Shown piece after piece: positions 21,469-38,400 of a stretch of 64,000 bases of DNA. Source of the stretch: Haliclystus octoradiatus. Its lineage: Eukaryota; Cnidaria; Staurozoa; Stauromedusae; Haliclystidae. Location: positions 1,111,501 to 1,175,500 of the forward strand of contig OU744446.1 of assembly GCA_916610825.1 (NCBI GenBank), given 5' to 3'. Both the position numbers and the translations under genes were made by a program. Every line of letters begins with the position of its first letter. Within the stretch, counting starts at the first letter, position 1. The notes below the pieces were generated by a model. The model searched no databases and had not been told where the DNA came from. It was given only the letters and a program-made list of their open reading frames with translations.

Positions 21469-24400
21469 TCAGTAAGCTCCAAACTGCAAAGCATGCGATC
21501 CTTCCTGCATTGCAATTGGCGGTTGATTTTCTGTGTTGTTTTCACTGTATTGTTCATCTAATTTATCATTTTGTAGATTTTCATTCGTGCTGCTTTGGTC
21601 ACCTAACTGTGAATCGCATTCAGAAGAAACCTCGCTTTCATCCGTTGTATTTCCAGTATCTTGTTCATTACCATGATAACTCACTGTTTCATTAATCAAG
21701 ATAGTTTCACTGCCCTCCAATTCATCGTTGCCTTCTTTACATATGATAGTCTCGTATCGTGTTGTGTCTTCATCTGTTGTCATGACGCTATGTTCCACCA
21801 GATAGCTGCTTTCTTGCGAGGTGTCCATTTTTTCCCATTGCATTAATGATGATGACGTTACATCGCCTCCTATTTGTTTATGTTCGTCACTTTCCTCTGT
21901 ACCGATGCTTGGTGTTTCTATTGTTCTCTGTTCATCTTCGTTAAATTCAACATCTAATGACATGCTTCTTGGCTGCTCATATAAGGAACCTCTTTTCTCA
22001 CCCCTCGTCTCTTCTTCCTCTCCGCTTTCCGTTTCTGCTGCGAGATCTTCTGTAGCCTCATCCTCATCATTTGTAACCTGATCTTCATGATGTTCCTGAT
22101 CAGCCTCCGTTGCTTCATTTTCTACTTCTTCGCTTTGTTGAAGACTTTGTTCTACTGATGACTCTGGTTGTTCATTTTCAATCACATCACTATTTGTGGT
22201 TCTCTCTTCAGTCTCCACCCTCGTCTCAGCTTCGTAATAATCATTTTCAATTTGAATGTCTTTTTCTGTCTCCTGTTGTTCAGTGACGTCACCTTCTTCA
22301 TCTAATTGATGATTCTCGATCTCCTCATGGGTTGTTGCAATATCAAATAATCTTGTGTTACTATCCTCGTTATTGATTGAGTATCTAGATTGATGATCTG
22401 ATTGACTTTCTTCGTCGTTGTTACTTGTATAACTCGCATATTCTGTTTCTCTTTGCTCTTCGTTGTCTGTGTGGATTGGTTGAGTGGGTTCGTTACTATC
22501 ATAATTCGTTACTTGCTGTTCGATAACTGAGTCTGTTTCACTGTCGTCCTGTTCCTTCTCCAAATCATCCTCATTATCTTCCTCGTTATCAGGTGATATT
22601 CTCTCATCGACATCAAATGTTATATTGCGCATTACAGATGATGGCCTCTCTGTTTCCATGGTGAAATCATCATTTGCTATTGTCTCATCTCTTCTTTCAA
22701 TTTCATCATCCATTTCTGTAATTATATTTGTTGTTTCTTTGATAATATCATAGCTTGTTACTTCTCCATCTGACATCACTGATGAAGATGTTCTAGACAA
22801 CACTTGTTCGGCTTCATTGCATTCCATATTATTTTCAGCATTACCTCCGTTCAATTCATCACCTGTATCTTCGTTTTCTTCTGGTTTGCTTTCCGTTGTT
22901 TCAAGTAAGCTATCGTTTGAACCATAATTGTTTTCTCTTTCTCCGCTGTGTCCCATTTCCTCATCATCAAAACTTGTCCTTTCTTCTTCCTTACATAGAA
23001 TCCCTTCATCTGACTGTGTATCAGCAACGAGGCCTTCTATATCTGATATGTGCGTACTTTCTTCTATTACTTCAACATTTCCATCCATTGAGATTTCGTC
23101 TACTGTTGTTGTTGTGACAATTGTTCGTTCCCCTTCAGCTTCTGCCTCTTCTTCCCTTGCATAAAATATGCGTGATGATTCCATTTCTTCGTTATTGTTT
23201 CTGGTATAACTATTTTCTTCGTCCGCTTGGCTTTCCTCGACAACAACAGTATCAGCTGAGATGAGCGCTTCTTCTTCATATATTTGTTCAGCGTTTTGCT
23301 CCACTTCAATTTCATTTATTTTATCGTCTTCTTGTGGATGACTTTCTGCAGGAGAAACAATGCTTTGTTCCATTTCTTCTTCGTTGCTTTCAACATCTTC
23401 CCGATTCTGCGTTTCTCCAATTTCGCTTTCCTCAATATTTACTGAGATAATCGTTTGCTCTTCATAATTTGTGTCATCATTTTTCTCTAGCACATTTTCC
23501 CTTCTTTGGTCTTCCTCTTGAGGCTCATTCTCTACAAAATCAACTTTGATTTCTTCTAATACTTCTTCTTTGCTTTCACTTTGTTGTATCTCTTCTTCAG
23601 GTTGTGTATCCCTTGCTTGGGTCTCCTCGACGCTAACTGTTTCTTGCTCAATTTCTATTTTCTGTTGTTCCTCTAGCAAGTTACTATTTGTGTCATCAAA
23701 TATGCGTGATGATTCCATTTCTTCGTTATTGTTTCTGGTAAAACTATTTTCTTTGTCCGCTTTGCTTTCATCGACAACAACAGTATCAGCTGAGATGAGC
23801 GTTTCTTCTTCATATATTTGTTCAGCGTTTTGCTCCACTTCAATTTCATTTATTTTGTCTTCTTCTTGTGGATGAATTTCTACAGGAGAAACAATGCTTT
23901 GTTCTATTTCTTCTTCGTTGCTTGCAACATCGCTTAGTTCTTCCCTATGCTGCGTTTCTCCAATTTCGCTTTCCTCGATATTTCCTGAGATGATTGTTTG
24001 CTCTTCATCATTCTGTTCTTGCACAGTTCCCCTTGTTTGGTCATCTTTTTCTTTGTTAATTTCTTCAAGATCCACATAACTTGATTGCTCCAGTTCTTCA
24101 TTGCTTTCAACATCACGTGGTTGTTCTACTTCTGTCGGCGTTGATGCTGTTACCTCTTCTTCATAAGATTGATTACTGCTTCGCACTTCTGTAACTTCCT
24201 CTGTTAGATCATCCTGTGGTGCTTTGCTTTCAGTTAGCTCTACAATAGTTTGTGGTCCGATGTCTTCTTCTTCTTGGATGAGAGATTCTGATAGTTCATT
24301 CAAAATTGTATCTATACGTGGAATACGATCTGTAATAATTAGATCTTCTTCGTGACTAGATAATTCTTCCTGTGACGATACAAGATTTTCTACTCTGTTG

Positions 24401-25793
24401 TCTACTTTCTCTAATGATTGGTGCTCAATGTTATCTTTCGTTGCTTCACCATAATTCATGATCTGTTCGTCTTCGTTGTCGTTGTCGTATCGTTGTTGTT
24501 GTTCGCTTGGTACCACCTCTGTGGTCTTTTCTTCTGTACAAACCACCGATGCTGCTGTTGACTCATACATGGCTATAGCCTCAGAATGAATGGATACTTC
24601 TAAATCTGAAGGAGCAGTACTGTTTCTTTGATATTCTGTTGTCGTAATTACATGTGTCGTTGTTTCGTGAATCATTTCTTCGTTGTTTGTTTTCGATGTT
24701 TCGTCTTCTGTTTCTGTCTCATCTGTGTCTCCATGCACTGAAGGTACTATTATAGACACCCTTTTCTCAATAGTCTTAACTTCAACTTTTTCAATTACAA
24801 CTGGTTCATTTTTCTCTTCAACTTTCGTTTTGTCCTCTTTCTTTTTATCTTTTGTAATTGCTTTTGGTTTAGATGGTTCTTTACTTTTCGTTGTTGTTGT
24901 TTTCTTTGCTCCTGGTTTTGTGGACGTGGCTGGTTTTTTAGATAATGAGCTTTTAACCTCTACTGTCTTTGTTGGTTTGACTTCTTTCTTTGCCGTTTTT
25001 ACTTTGGGGGTTGCTGCTGCTGCTGTTGCTGACACAGAGGTTGTTTTCTTGGTAGTTGGTGTTGTCTTCGTTGCTGAAGGCTTCGTACCAGGTCGTGTTG
25101 CTGAAGGCTTTGTTGCACTGCCATTTGCTTTCGGTTTTGTTTCAATTGTGGTCTTTGGAGTGCTTGGTTTCGTCTTTGCTGCAGAATCTTTTGGTTTTGC
25201 TGCAATCTTTGCTACAGTTGTCTTTTCAACTCCCTGTGGTTTATCATTACCTCGTTCTCCTGTCCTTTCCATTGCTGTTGTCTCTTTGGTTTTTGTTGTC
25301 TTGCCAACCGTTTTAGTCTTCGTCCGATCAGCTGTTGATGGCGACGGTTTTTTTGCTGCTGCCGATGTTGATGCAGTTGTTGTTGTTTTTGATGTCGCTG
25401 TTGATTTTGTTATCTTTTTATCGGCATCTTTAGCTGGTTGTGATGTTGTCAAAGTTTTTGTCTTTTTCGCAACAGCTGATGGCGATACTGTCGATGATAT
25501 ACTTTTCTTTGCTGTTGTTGCACTCTTTGTTTTCGCGAGAGGATCTTTCTTTGCTGCCGTGCTGCTTGTGGATGAACTGGGAGCACTAGCTGTCCTCTTG
25601 GTTTCTGCTTTCTTTACTCCTGCAGTTGCCGTTGAGGGTCTTGTTGGTGTTTTCTTTGCTGCTACTGGATCCGATTTCTTAATTCCTGGTTTTGTATCTT
25701 TCGATGTCAATGTTTGTTTCACCGTCTTTGTTGCTGTTTGTAATGTCTTTGTTGGTTTTGATGCTGTCTTCTTTGTATCGATCTTTTTGGTTT

Positions 25794-25824
<31 letters not shown>

Positions 25825-26100
25825 TGTCTTCGTTTTCTTTTCCTTGATTGGCTTCTCATTCTCCACATCTTTTTTCGTCGCCTCAGCCGATACAGCATCG
25901 ACATTATTTAGCTGTATATCTATCACGCGATTAGAAGTTGAGTTTAACTCTCCACCACAATCATTCGTCGCCTCAGCCGATGCTGCATCGACATTATTTA
26001 GATGTGTATCCGTCACGTGATTAGAATCATTGTGCTGCCCTGTTATAGTTGTAGTCGATGCAATGCCATAAGTTAAATCATTGTTTTCAACCGTCTCCAT
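21469..26100 (-). CDS. Large disordered protein, Lys/Thr-rich head and Glu-rich tail
   Basis: 1543 residues in one uninterrupted exon. An in-frame TAA 18 bp upstream fixes the ATG at 26100. An upstream splice acceptor (TTTCAG, exon starting at 26151) shows a spliced 5'UTR. Residues 28-45 and 58-75 are a duplicated segment (LNNVDAASAEAT and LNNVDAVSAEAT). An 11-Thr run (92-102) comes from a CGT microsatellite. Residues about 83-440 are rich in Lys, Thr, Ala and Pro with AKK/KKT motifs, and about 450-1543 are very acidic. A unit of about 100 residues is repeated (SEIGETQ ... EQNAEQIYEEE ... NNNEEMESSRIF). No folded domain or membrane segment is seen. Composition recalls microtubule-associated or neurofilament-type proteins, but that is a composition argument only. 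Confidence 0.82.
23166..24011 (-). repeat. Internal 534-bp-offset coding duplication
   Basis: About 310 bp at 23166-23478 and 23699-24011 are close copies within the same reading frame. They encode the repeated acidic unit ending in ESSRIF. High similarity points to a recent internal duplication or gene conversion. Confidence 0.8.
25795..25823. repeat. CGT microsatellite inside coding exon
   Basis: About nine CGT units, read as poly-threonine (ACG codons) on the minus strand. A likely site of length variation in the protein. Confidence 0.85.
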
Positions 26101-26547
26101 TCTGCATCCAGAGTTTTACGCCGCTCTTGTTTTCTTCTCTTCTCGTGGTACCTGAAACAGAAAAACAGCTGCTGTTGGATCTATCCGTAATTATAAAACG
26201 TAACTGACTAATCAATATTGATGTGTTATAATATACCGCAGATTAAAATGTATTGTTACCACATTACACTACTCTATGTGCACAAAATAATAGTACAGTT
26301 GGTTATTAGCATAATGCTAATTAGTGCTTGAAGTCGATTAAATAGAAGTTTTGTTGCTTATGCTAAAACGCTTATACACACAATACACACAACGATTTTT
26401 GTTTGATATTTCATTTCGTTTATTTAATCGAAATGCAAAAATATTGGAGCGTCACATTGTCTCGCTTCAACTATGCAGCCAGTATATTTACAAAAAGTTA
26501 ATTATATAGTACTAATCTAAAACTAATAATAATTATGGACATGAATC

Positions 26548-26715
26548 GGCCTGGCAAAAGTGGGAATCCAGCAATTATACAGATCCAAGAAGTGTTGTGC
26601 AAAGTAATTTATGTGTTTTTATTTTACAATCCAAGCTTCAACATCAAAGTTTATATGAAAATTTCTTAAATGTTCTGGAATTCCAGAATGCTCAACTTAT
26701 ACTTCCAGACCTTGC
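26548..26715. mobile_element. Degenerate hAT-like MITE
   Basis: The ends resemble the better preserved copy at 53075-53256: CAAAAGTGGGAATCC at the left, and TTCCAGAATGCTCAACTT at the right as its inverse. Old and diverged. Confidence 0.45.
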
Positions 26716-26726
26716 ATATATGTACT

Positions 26727-26854
26727 AAATAAATAAATAGAGTCAATGACCACTCATTTTTTCTGTTATTCAGAGTTTCACGCTTTATGCGATCTTCAGA
26801 CATAAAAAAAAAACAGAAAAAATATGTAGTGATTGACTCTAAATTTATTTATTT
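26727..26854. repeat. Imperfect inverted repeat, about 41-bp arms
   Basis: Arm 26727-26767 and arm 26812-26854 are near reverse complements built on TAGAGTCAATGACCACTCAT. About 44 bp lies between them. Probable foldback element. Confidence 0.7.
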
Positions 26855-31181
<4,327 letters not shown>

Positions 31182-31411
31182 GATGTGACAGATGACGGTT
31201 GAAATATTGTGGGAGGATGAGTTGACGAGGATGAGACGTCCGATACTATGTAAAAATATATCTATTGTAAATCTTTATATATCGACTGCACGTGATTGAG
31301 CAATATAAACAAAGTATTATTGCAGTTTTAATTATAAATTATATCGTTAAGAATGATGCTATAATACTTTAAAATTGATTTAGATGGTTACGTAGTGTAA
31401 CACATGATTCC

Positions 31412-31417
31412 AATAAA
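31412..31417 (+). terminator. Polyadenylation signal of ZNF474-like gene
   Basis: AATAAA about 230 bp after the stop codon, followed by a T-rich stretch. Confidence 0.6.
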
Positions 31418-32420
31418 AATTTGTTCTTTTTTTCAAAAATATGCATTTCTAAGTTTGGCGGTTGTTTTCAAATATTCAATATGATGGCGTTGTAGTACTG
31501 TATGTGAACTTAATTCTTGCCATTGAAGTTGATTAGTCAATGCAATGCCCTAAAATTTAATACAATAATAACGTTACCATTAGCATTACTAGATTAAAGC
31601 AAACCAAGCTAAGATTACAGTACATGTTACATTTCACAGTATGTGTAAACGATTAAGCCTACATTCTTGAAATTCAACACACAAGAAAATAACATGCTAG
31701 AAGATGTATTGCCTGGGGCAAATTAATAGAGGAAAGAGGCATTGTGACGCACCCTATGTCATATCCTACTAAGCAAACAGTACAACCAAGAGTAAAACAA
31801 AACGCAAACTCACTAGCTGAAGGATATGACACAATATCTTATTTGGTTTTCAATAAAATTACTTCCAAATATATCAATGATTCTGAGGTATACACAATAC
31901 TGAAAATAAAAGTTGCTAAAAGTTTGAAGCTGATCTTATAATAAATGACTGAGATATTGATATTTTAATATGTCTCTTCTGGCGCTCGTTTATTGTCAAT
32001 ATCAATAATTTTCTTCAACTAATTTAAAATAATGAATATTGATATGACAAAAATAGACGCGAATAGACATGTTAAAAATAGACGCGAATAGACATGTTAA
32101 AAATAGACGCGAATAGACATGTTAAAACAATAATAAATGTATCTTCGTCATTCCTTATTGGATCATTTTTTCAGTTGATAGAAAAATCAGGATTATTAAT
32201 TTATTTGTAAGAGATTTGAAACCACCTATTACTTCAAACGTTTGATATTTGAAAAAGCTATGTTTTGTAAACATATATTTCAAAACTTGGCTCTATTATA
32301 CATTTCTACTAAGAAATTTGATCAAATCTGCCTTAAATCTCATAAACATAAAATGTTGGCGCCAGAGATAAAAGAATAGTTATAGGCCTACATACACATA
32401 CATACGACTTGAAAACTTAC
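31418..32420. other. Convergent spacer; expected terminal TRPM2 exon not found
   Basis: AT-rich region in which the last NUDT9-H exon (about 40 codons) of the channel gene was expected on the minus strand. None was recognised. Contains the 25-bp tandem repeat at 32050. Confidence 0.4.
32050..32124. repeat. 25-bp x3 exact tandem repeat
   Basis: Three identical units of AAAATAGACGCGAATAGACA plus TGTTA. Unrelated to the satellite at the left despite the equal length. Confidence 0.95.
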
Positions 32421-35400
32421 AGTTGGACAGTAATGAGTAATAACATCTCCAATCTCATCATGATAATTCATAACAATGGTTTCAATCCATGCGTTATCAG
32501 TGTTACGTGAATCATCAACATAACCTTTGTGTATCTGTTAACAAAATAAAAAATATAATTCAACTCCTACAAATTATATCTTCATATTAAGAAATTATTC
32601 ATGTAACACGAATTACCTGTAAGCCATTTTTAAGAATTTTGTCAAGATCTGCCTCCAAGGTATTTTTCATTAGAGCTGGAAGCATCGACTGAGCATGATT
32701 CAATTGCTGTCGCAAGGCCTTTGGTAGGAAATCATTTCCTTCCAACATTCCCTGGAAACAAAGACAGAATTTTAATCAACATTATTCCAAATGTTAGCAT
32801 GATATCATGACTGTACTGCATTAGAGCTTTAGGTCAAATTTTGTTGTAGTTCACCCATCTTAATTGCCTTAACGACCACATGTGTAGACTATAAAGGTAA
32901 CCAATCTATTGAATCTCTCAATAAGCAGGCAGACTTACAAATACTGTAATACGTAATTCAGACTATCCGTATGCGCTGTATAAGTATTGAGAAATAATAG
33001 AGTTAAACCTGTATATAACAACCAGCTATGTAGATGGCCTTTGTATACAGGGTTGATTCAATAGAAAACTATTTTAGATATGGCTAGCGTGGCCACTATT
33101 AAGCAATTGCTGCACATAGTTTCCCATGAGCTATAGCTTTATGGCATACAAAAGGTCTTGCAAGGGCAGTTGAGAAGGCAGGTTTTACATGACTTCCTTA
33201 TTCATAAAATGCAATCAGCTCCTGTTTCTGAGAAATCGTGATCAAATTTGACATTTTCAATCATGATCTCAAAATCGAACTTCAAGATTGATTGCGTTTT
33301 CAAACATGGTTTTGCTCTGTGTTGATATAATGATTTGGCGTCATGACTCTGAACCAATCAGATTGATCAATTCAATTTCGTTATTACTGTATACAAAGAC
33401 AGGCGGCCGCTGTATATAGAGGTAACTGTATTGCTCATAATATATCACTTCAATAGAACAACAACTACAACATTGTTGGCATCAACATACCCCTGGTATC
33501 ATCCACTCTGATGATCCTTTCCTTGGTATAGCAAGTAATTCAAGGACATCCTTATCTTCTCTCATGTAGCGCACACCAGAACCCGTTCTCTTCCATCTAA
33601 ATAAATAACAAACAAGGTTAAGATATATAAAATAAACATGCTCAAGCAGGGCAGGTCTAAAGCCGAACACAGATAAATTTCCATTGTCCTTCCGTATCTC
33701 AAAAACTCACTTGACAGTTAATAAAATAATTCTGGAAAATCATGTTGAAACAAACATGTTGCTCTGTCAATAGCCAAGGAAGACGTTCAACAATATGCTG
33801 TGTTCACTGGATGTTGTTTCTGCCTCTGAACACGAGTTATTTGGAAACAGAACTTCGAGATTAGAAAGAACAATGGAATTTAATCTGTGATTTTTATCCA
33901 GAATTGTATCTGTGTCCGGTTTAATGCCTGTCGCGCTTAAGTGCAATTCGGATACTGGTAAATGAAATTCCAGCTTATCTGCAAATTGGATTTGAAACCC
34001 AATAAACATATTTTGTGGTCAAGTCATAGTTAAGGAATACATGCAATAAACATTGTTGGCAAGAATTAGACTTGCGATCAATTGAGTGGATAACACTGTA
34101 ATAGCAAACACCATTTCAAAGTCTAAACAAAGATGTTTTAAACTGTTGGCATATGTATTTCAATCATTAATATCCCCAAAGTCAACAAAACTTACAGCTG
34201 TACAGCATCAAGAAAACGTTGATCAGTAGAAAACAGATGATTTTAAAAACTAGTGATTGTAACGATACCATTAAAAAAAATTGGTTAGAAAATGACTAAT
34301 TGATGGATAAACATACAATTTGGAAGCAGTTGAGAATGGTACAGTGTGTCCACGTGGCATTCCTTGTGTGGCAAATATATAGCCTCATTCATACCATCAA
34401 CCAAAAATATAGTGTGCCCAAATATAGATTGATGGCTCTGGTTACAATGATGGCACATTCCTATAGTGTGACTGTCTATATTACTACTATACATACCTGC
34501 TGATTATAACATCTCCAGCATGGTTGCAGCCCCATCGCGCAAGATGACCACGTCCTTTAATACCAGTACGACCCATTGGGTTTCTGGAAATGAAACAAAA
34601 AACAAATCAGCTTACTTATGGTTCACACTTCCTTTAAAGGATGTACCGTATGCACAATGGGACATGCGTCTTGCAGATCACCTTGGTATGCCACACATTA
34701 CTTGATACTCTCCAAGATGACTTTTCCTATTGATTGGTCCGTCATTTTGATTAAAATACGGGACAATACTCCTACAATTGACAACAAACAAATATGAATA
34801 AAAAATGTTGGAAAAAGTAGAATAATAATAAATATTTATAAAGATCCACAATCTGAGAGGGATAAGCCACAACTGGTAAGCAAATATTTCTCATGTAAAT
34901 TAGTAAATTAATTAAATAATTACTTTAATTATATATAAATGTATACTGTACAATAATAAGATTGATAATACTCAAGAGAGTTAAGTAACATTTTAAAACT
35001 GTTGATGATATATTTGGAAAGTGATAATTGTGGCAATCTAATAGTTATATTCAATACAAATTTAGTGTGGGAACATTGTGAATGAAACCAGAGAAGCAAA
35101 GTTACAGAAAGCTTGAATGACAACACCAACACGGCCATTTCTTCTCCAGCCGGTCTGAATTCTAATGGCATTGTTTTGTGGTATTCGTGTAGCCATGCAC
35201 ATTGTACAAACTAGTAACATTTCTGTATTTTACCTCTGTATCACATATATTAATTTGTTTATTATTGTGAAGCGCTTAGAGAAATGCTGTATAGGCACTA
35301 TATAAATTTATAATTATTATTATTATACTCAAGTCAGTTCCTAACGTGTAGCATACCGAACAAACTATTGGATTTTCAAAGTCGACTGTGTAACGGTGCA

Positions 35401-38400
35401 AAAGTACCGCAAATACAAATGTTTCATTTTTATCGATGTGGCAAAAAGAACAATCAGAGGGTAGATGCATAACATATACCATAGATGTTGACCTTGCACC
35501 GTTTTCATGATGAACAAAGTAGTTTTGGCTAACCAATAATAGTGAGACTCAACTAAAGTTAAGAATTTATCAATATATTTGTTGATGATATGAAAGTGTT
35601 ACATACTCAGTGTCTTCTGGGTCTGCCCAAGCGGGGTTTGAAGTAATTGTTAGTGATGTGTAGGATGGAGGGTCATACTCTTGGAAATCAGCCTGTCCAA
35701 AGAAGAATAGAAAGAAGATAATAAATACATCCCATGACTGACACTAGAACTGGTTTGGTAATCATAAACTGTATGTAATGTACCTCCCATTTAGTAAACT
35801 TTTCTGGGACAGAGAATCTAGAGCATTCAGAAAGTGGATAAAGAGGCGAGCGTGACATCGAGGGTGCACGGTTGCGTTTGATATCTCCATCAAGTTCATC
35901 CATGCGATACGATGGATCAAAAGATTTTTGTCTAGGAAGGAGACGTTTCAGACTTCCCTGTAACAACAGAAATATAAAAGTAAATAAAATCATATTTGTA
36001 TAGAATCACAGAAAATGCAACCAACAAATAATAGAACCAGTACCAGTAAGCAGCTACATCAGATTTAAAATAGTTAATCAAAACACCTTAATTTAAGTTG
36101 AAATGTAAACTAAATAAACACACCTAGCAGCAGCTGATGATGTAATAGGTTATCATACAATATTGTGATCATGTACATAAACTGCCAAAAGATAAATAGT
36201 AATTAAACAAAGAGTTCTGTTTCAGTTGCAGTCATTTGAGTTAAGACTCTTGTTACTAGGGATTGAAGGTTGGTTTGCCAAATGTAGCATTTTTATGCAA
36301 ATGATTTACCTGTCTTTTTGTTAATCCTTCTCCTGGTTTAAGTGCACCACCTGAGTTTGTCCTCTTTCTCATGTGTCCTGAAATCAATGAACTGCGTCGA
36401 TACTCTGCTGTACCCTTGGTGATGCCAATCCTCTTAGAAGGCAACGGCTGGACATTGATACTTGATTCACTATGCCGCTTTCCACGTTTCCTTGATACAA
36501 CTGGTAACAAATGAACTTTGCTGATGGAATTATCTGAGTCTGGGTTATCATCTGATGAATCTACTAAGGGTGTATTTATAGCCACCGCATTTGCATTAGC
36601 AGTCTCGAGCATAGTTTTCGTTTCTTGAAACATTTCTAACGTCATCTGCAAAGAGCTTTCTAATCGATTCATCTTGTCACAGATTGTTTTGAAATTTTCT
36701 TTTGTAAAACGTTCTCGTAGAAAACTGTCTTTAATAAAATCAGACAATTGTGCGTTCATGCAGTCGGTTCTGCAGGAAACAGAGAATAAAATTAATAACT
36801 ACGATCAAATCAAGAAGTAGATAATTATTATATAAAGTCAATCTTACCTTTCTGAAATCATTCTGACTTTTTCTTCTTGTGTCGCAAGTAACATGGAATC
36901 CATTTGACGTAATAAATTGGCAACACATTCCTCTTCAAAGAGACTTAACTGTGCATCTTCTTGTTTATCAAGGAATCTCTCTGTGAACAAATAGCAGAAA
37001 TGTTTACAAAAATGATAAAGTGTTTATATCCAGTAGAGTATCAGCAGAGTCATTTGAAATTATTCAGATTCATTTGAAATATTTCTTACAATTGACACGG
37101 AATATATAATAAACTCTACAATTACAAATATCAAAGAGACATATCCTTACTCAATTTTTTCTCCGTAAATGATCTCCTTCCTCGACAGCAGAAACATTTA
37201 TAATAAATAAACTTTGAAAGAATATATAAATGAGCCAGCAGCACAAAGGGGGGAATAAAAGTTGGACGATTCGCATATTCCATAATGAGATGATAACGTT
37301 GAAATTTCCAGATTTGGTTTGAGTTAGCTTGGATGGATGAGAATGTGTTACTGAAATAAAAAAAAACAGACAAAATAAATACTATAGACAGTATTGCCGT
37401 ACCACCCATCTATTCGCATCTAAGTTTTTTCTTATCGCTCAGAGAAACGAATGTTAGTACTCATTACTGATTTCAGATGCAATCCTGAAGATCAATTACA
37501 ACAGTATTCATAGCAGATAGACCTTGATTAGTGGCTGGTTTCAGAGGAAAGATTTTATTGCTGTTTGTATGTCAAAATCATATTGTATCATCACTGGTGC
37601 CTGCACTCTTTGCAGGACACCGTTGTTCGATTCCTCATCAGTGCACATGCATTTTCGTAATTAGTAATTGTAATTTAATCTTATTGCTAGCTTGAAATAG
37701 TACGTCCTCCAAATAAATAGACAAGAACTTGTGAGCGTCAGTCATATCATACGTAACATTCAAAATATGATTGAAACACTATTATACATTTCACTTACTT
37801 GAAAATTGCAATTAGTAGATTGAGTAGAAGAATGTTGGCAATAACTAAGAATACGCTCATGATGACTATAACAGCCCCTTGGCCGTAAACAGTATGAACA
37901 GGTGTACCAAATATAGTCTCGTTAGGATTGGCTACGGAAAATTAAATAACAAACAATACGCATCACGATCTATGTGACAACAAACAAAAATGTGTCAAAG
38001 ACATTTGATAGAGAAGAGGTTATTTGGAGTGATTAAGGTTAAACTCAACTAGATAATTATGTTTTTTGGAAGATCTGACATGCATTAAGACTTGGGCATG
38101 TGTAATCCACACAGGAAATGATCGTTATCAGAACTGTTAAACAATGGCATGTGTAAATGCTAATTTATTTACTTACCGGGGACACGCTCTGTGAATAATT
38201 CACCATAGATTTGAAAATATGGAACAAAGAAAACTTTGCCAAATAAATCCCAAGATGCGGTGGCATCAGGCTCCAATATAGCGTGACGAGCCACGCCATA
38301 GGCAATAACAAAAACAATTAGAATGAAGATAAAGTAGGCCAGATCCAGTGTCTGAAAAAAGGAAACAAAAACACACTTAATGAAAATTGAAACTATTCTA

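Larger units (their letters stand above)
32421..35957 (-). other. NUDT9-H domain exons of the TRPM2-like gene
   Basis: Exons 25-31 encode [53 protein letters not shown] and [16 protein letters not shown], matching NUDT9 and the human TRPM2 tail block by block. The Nudix box position reads [20 protein letters not shown], so the consensus REUxEE catalytic glutamates are absent (QQLNHA). ADP-ribose binding without hydrolysis is the inference. The final strand and helix of the domain (about 40 residues) are not found. Confidence 0.88.

Noticed and set aside
24683-26020. Long plus-strand open frame (445 codons) opposite the disordered-protein gene
   Set aside because: Mirror of the low-complexity Lys/Thr codons; the minus frame has the ATG, the upstream stop and is three times longer.
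33767-34009. 80-codon minus-strand frame within the TRPM2-like gene
   Set aside because: The NUDT9-H exons on either side join directly in phase, leaving no room for it.
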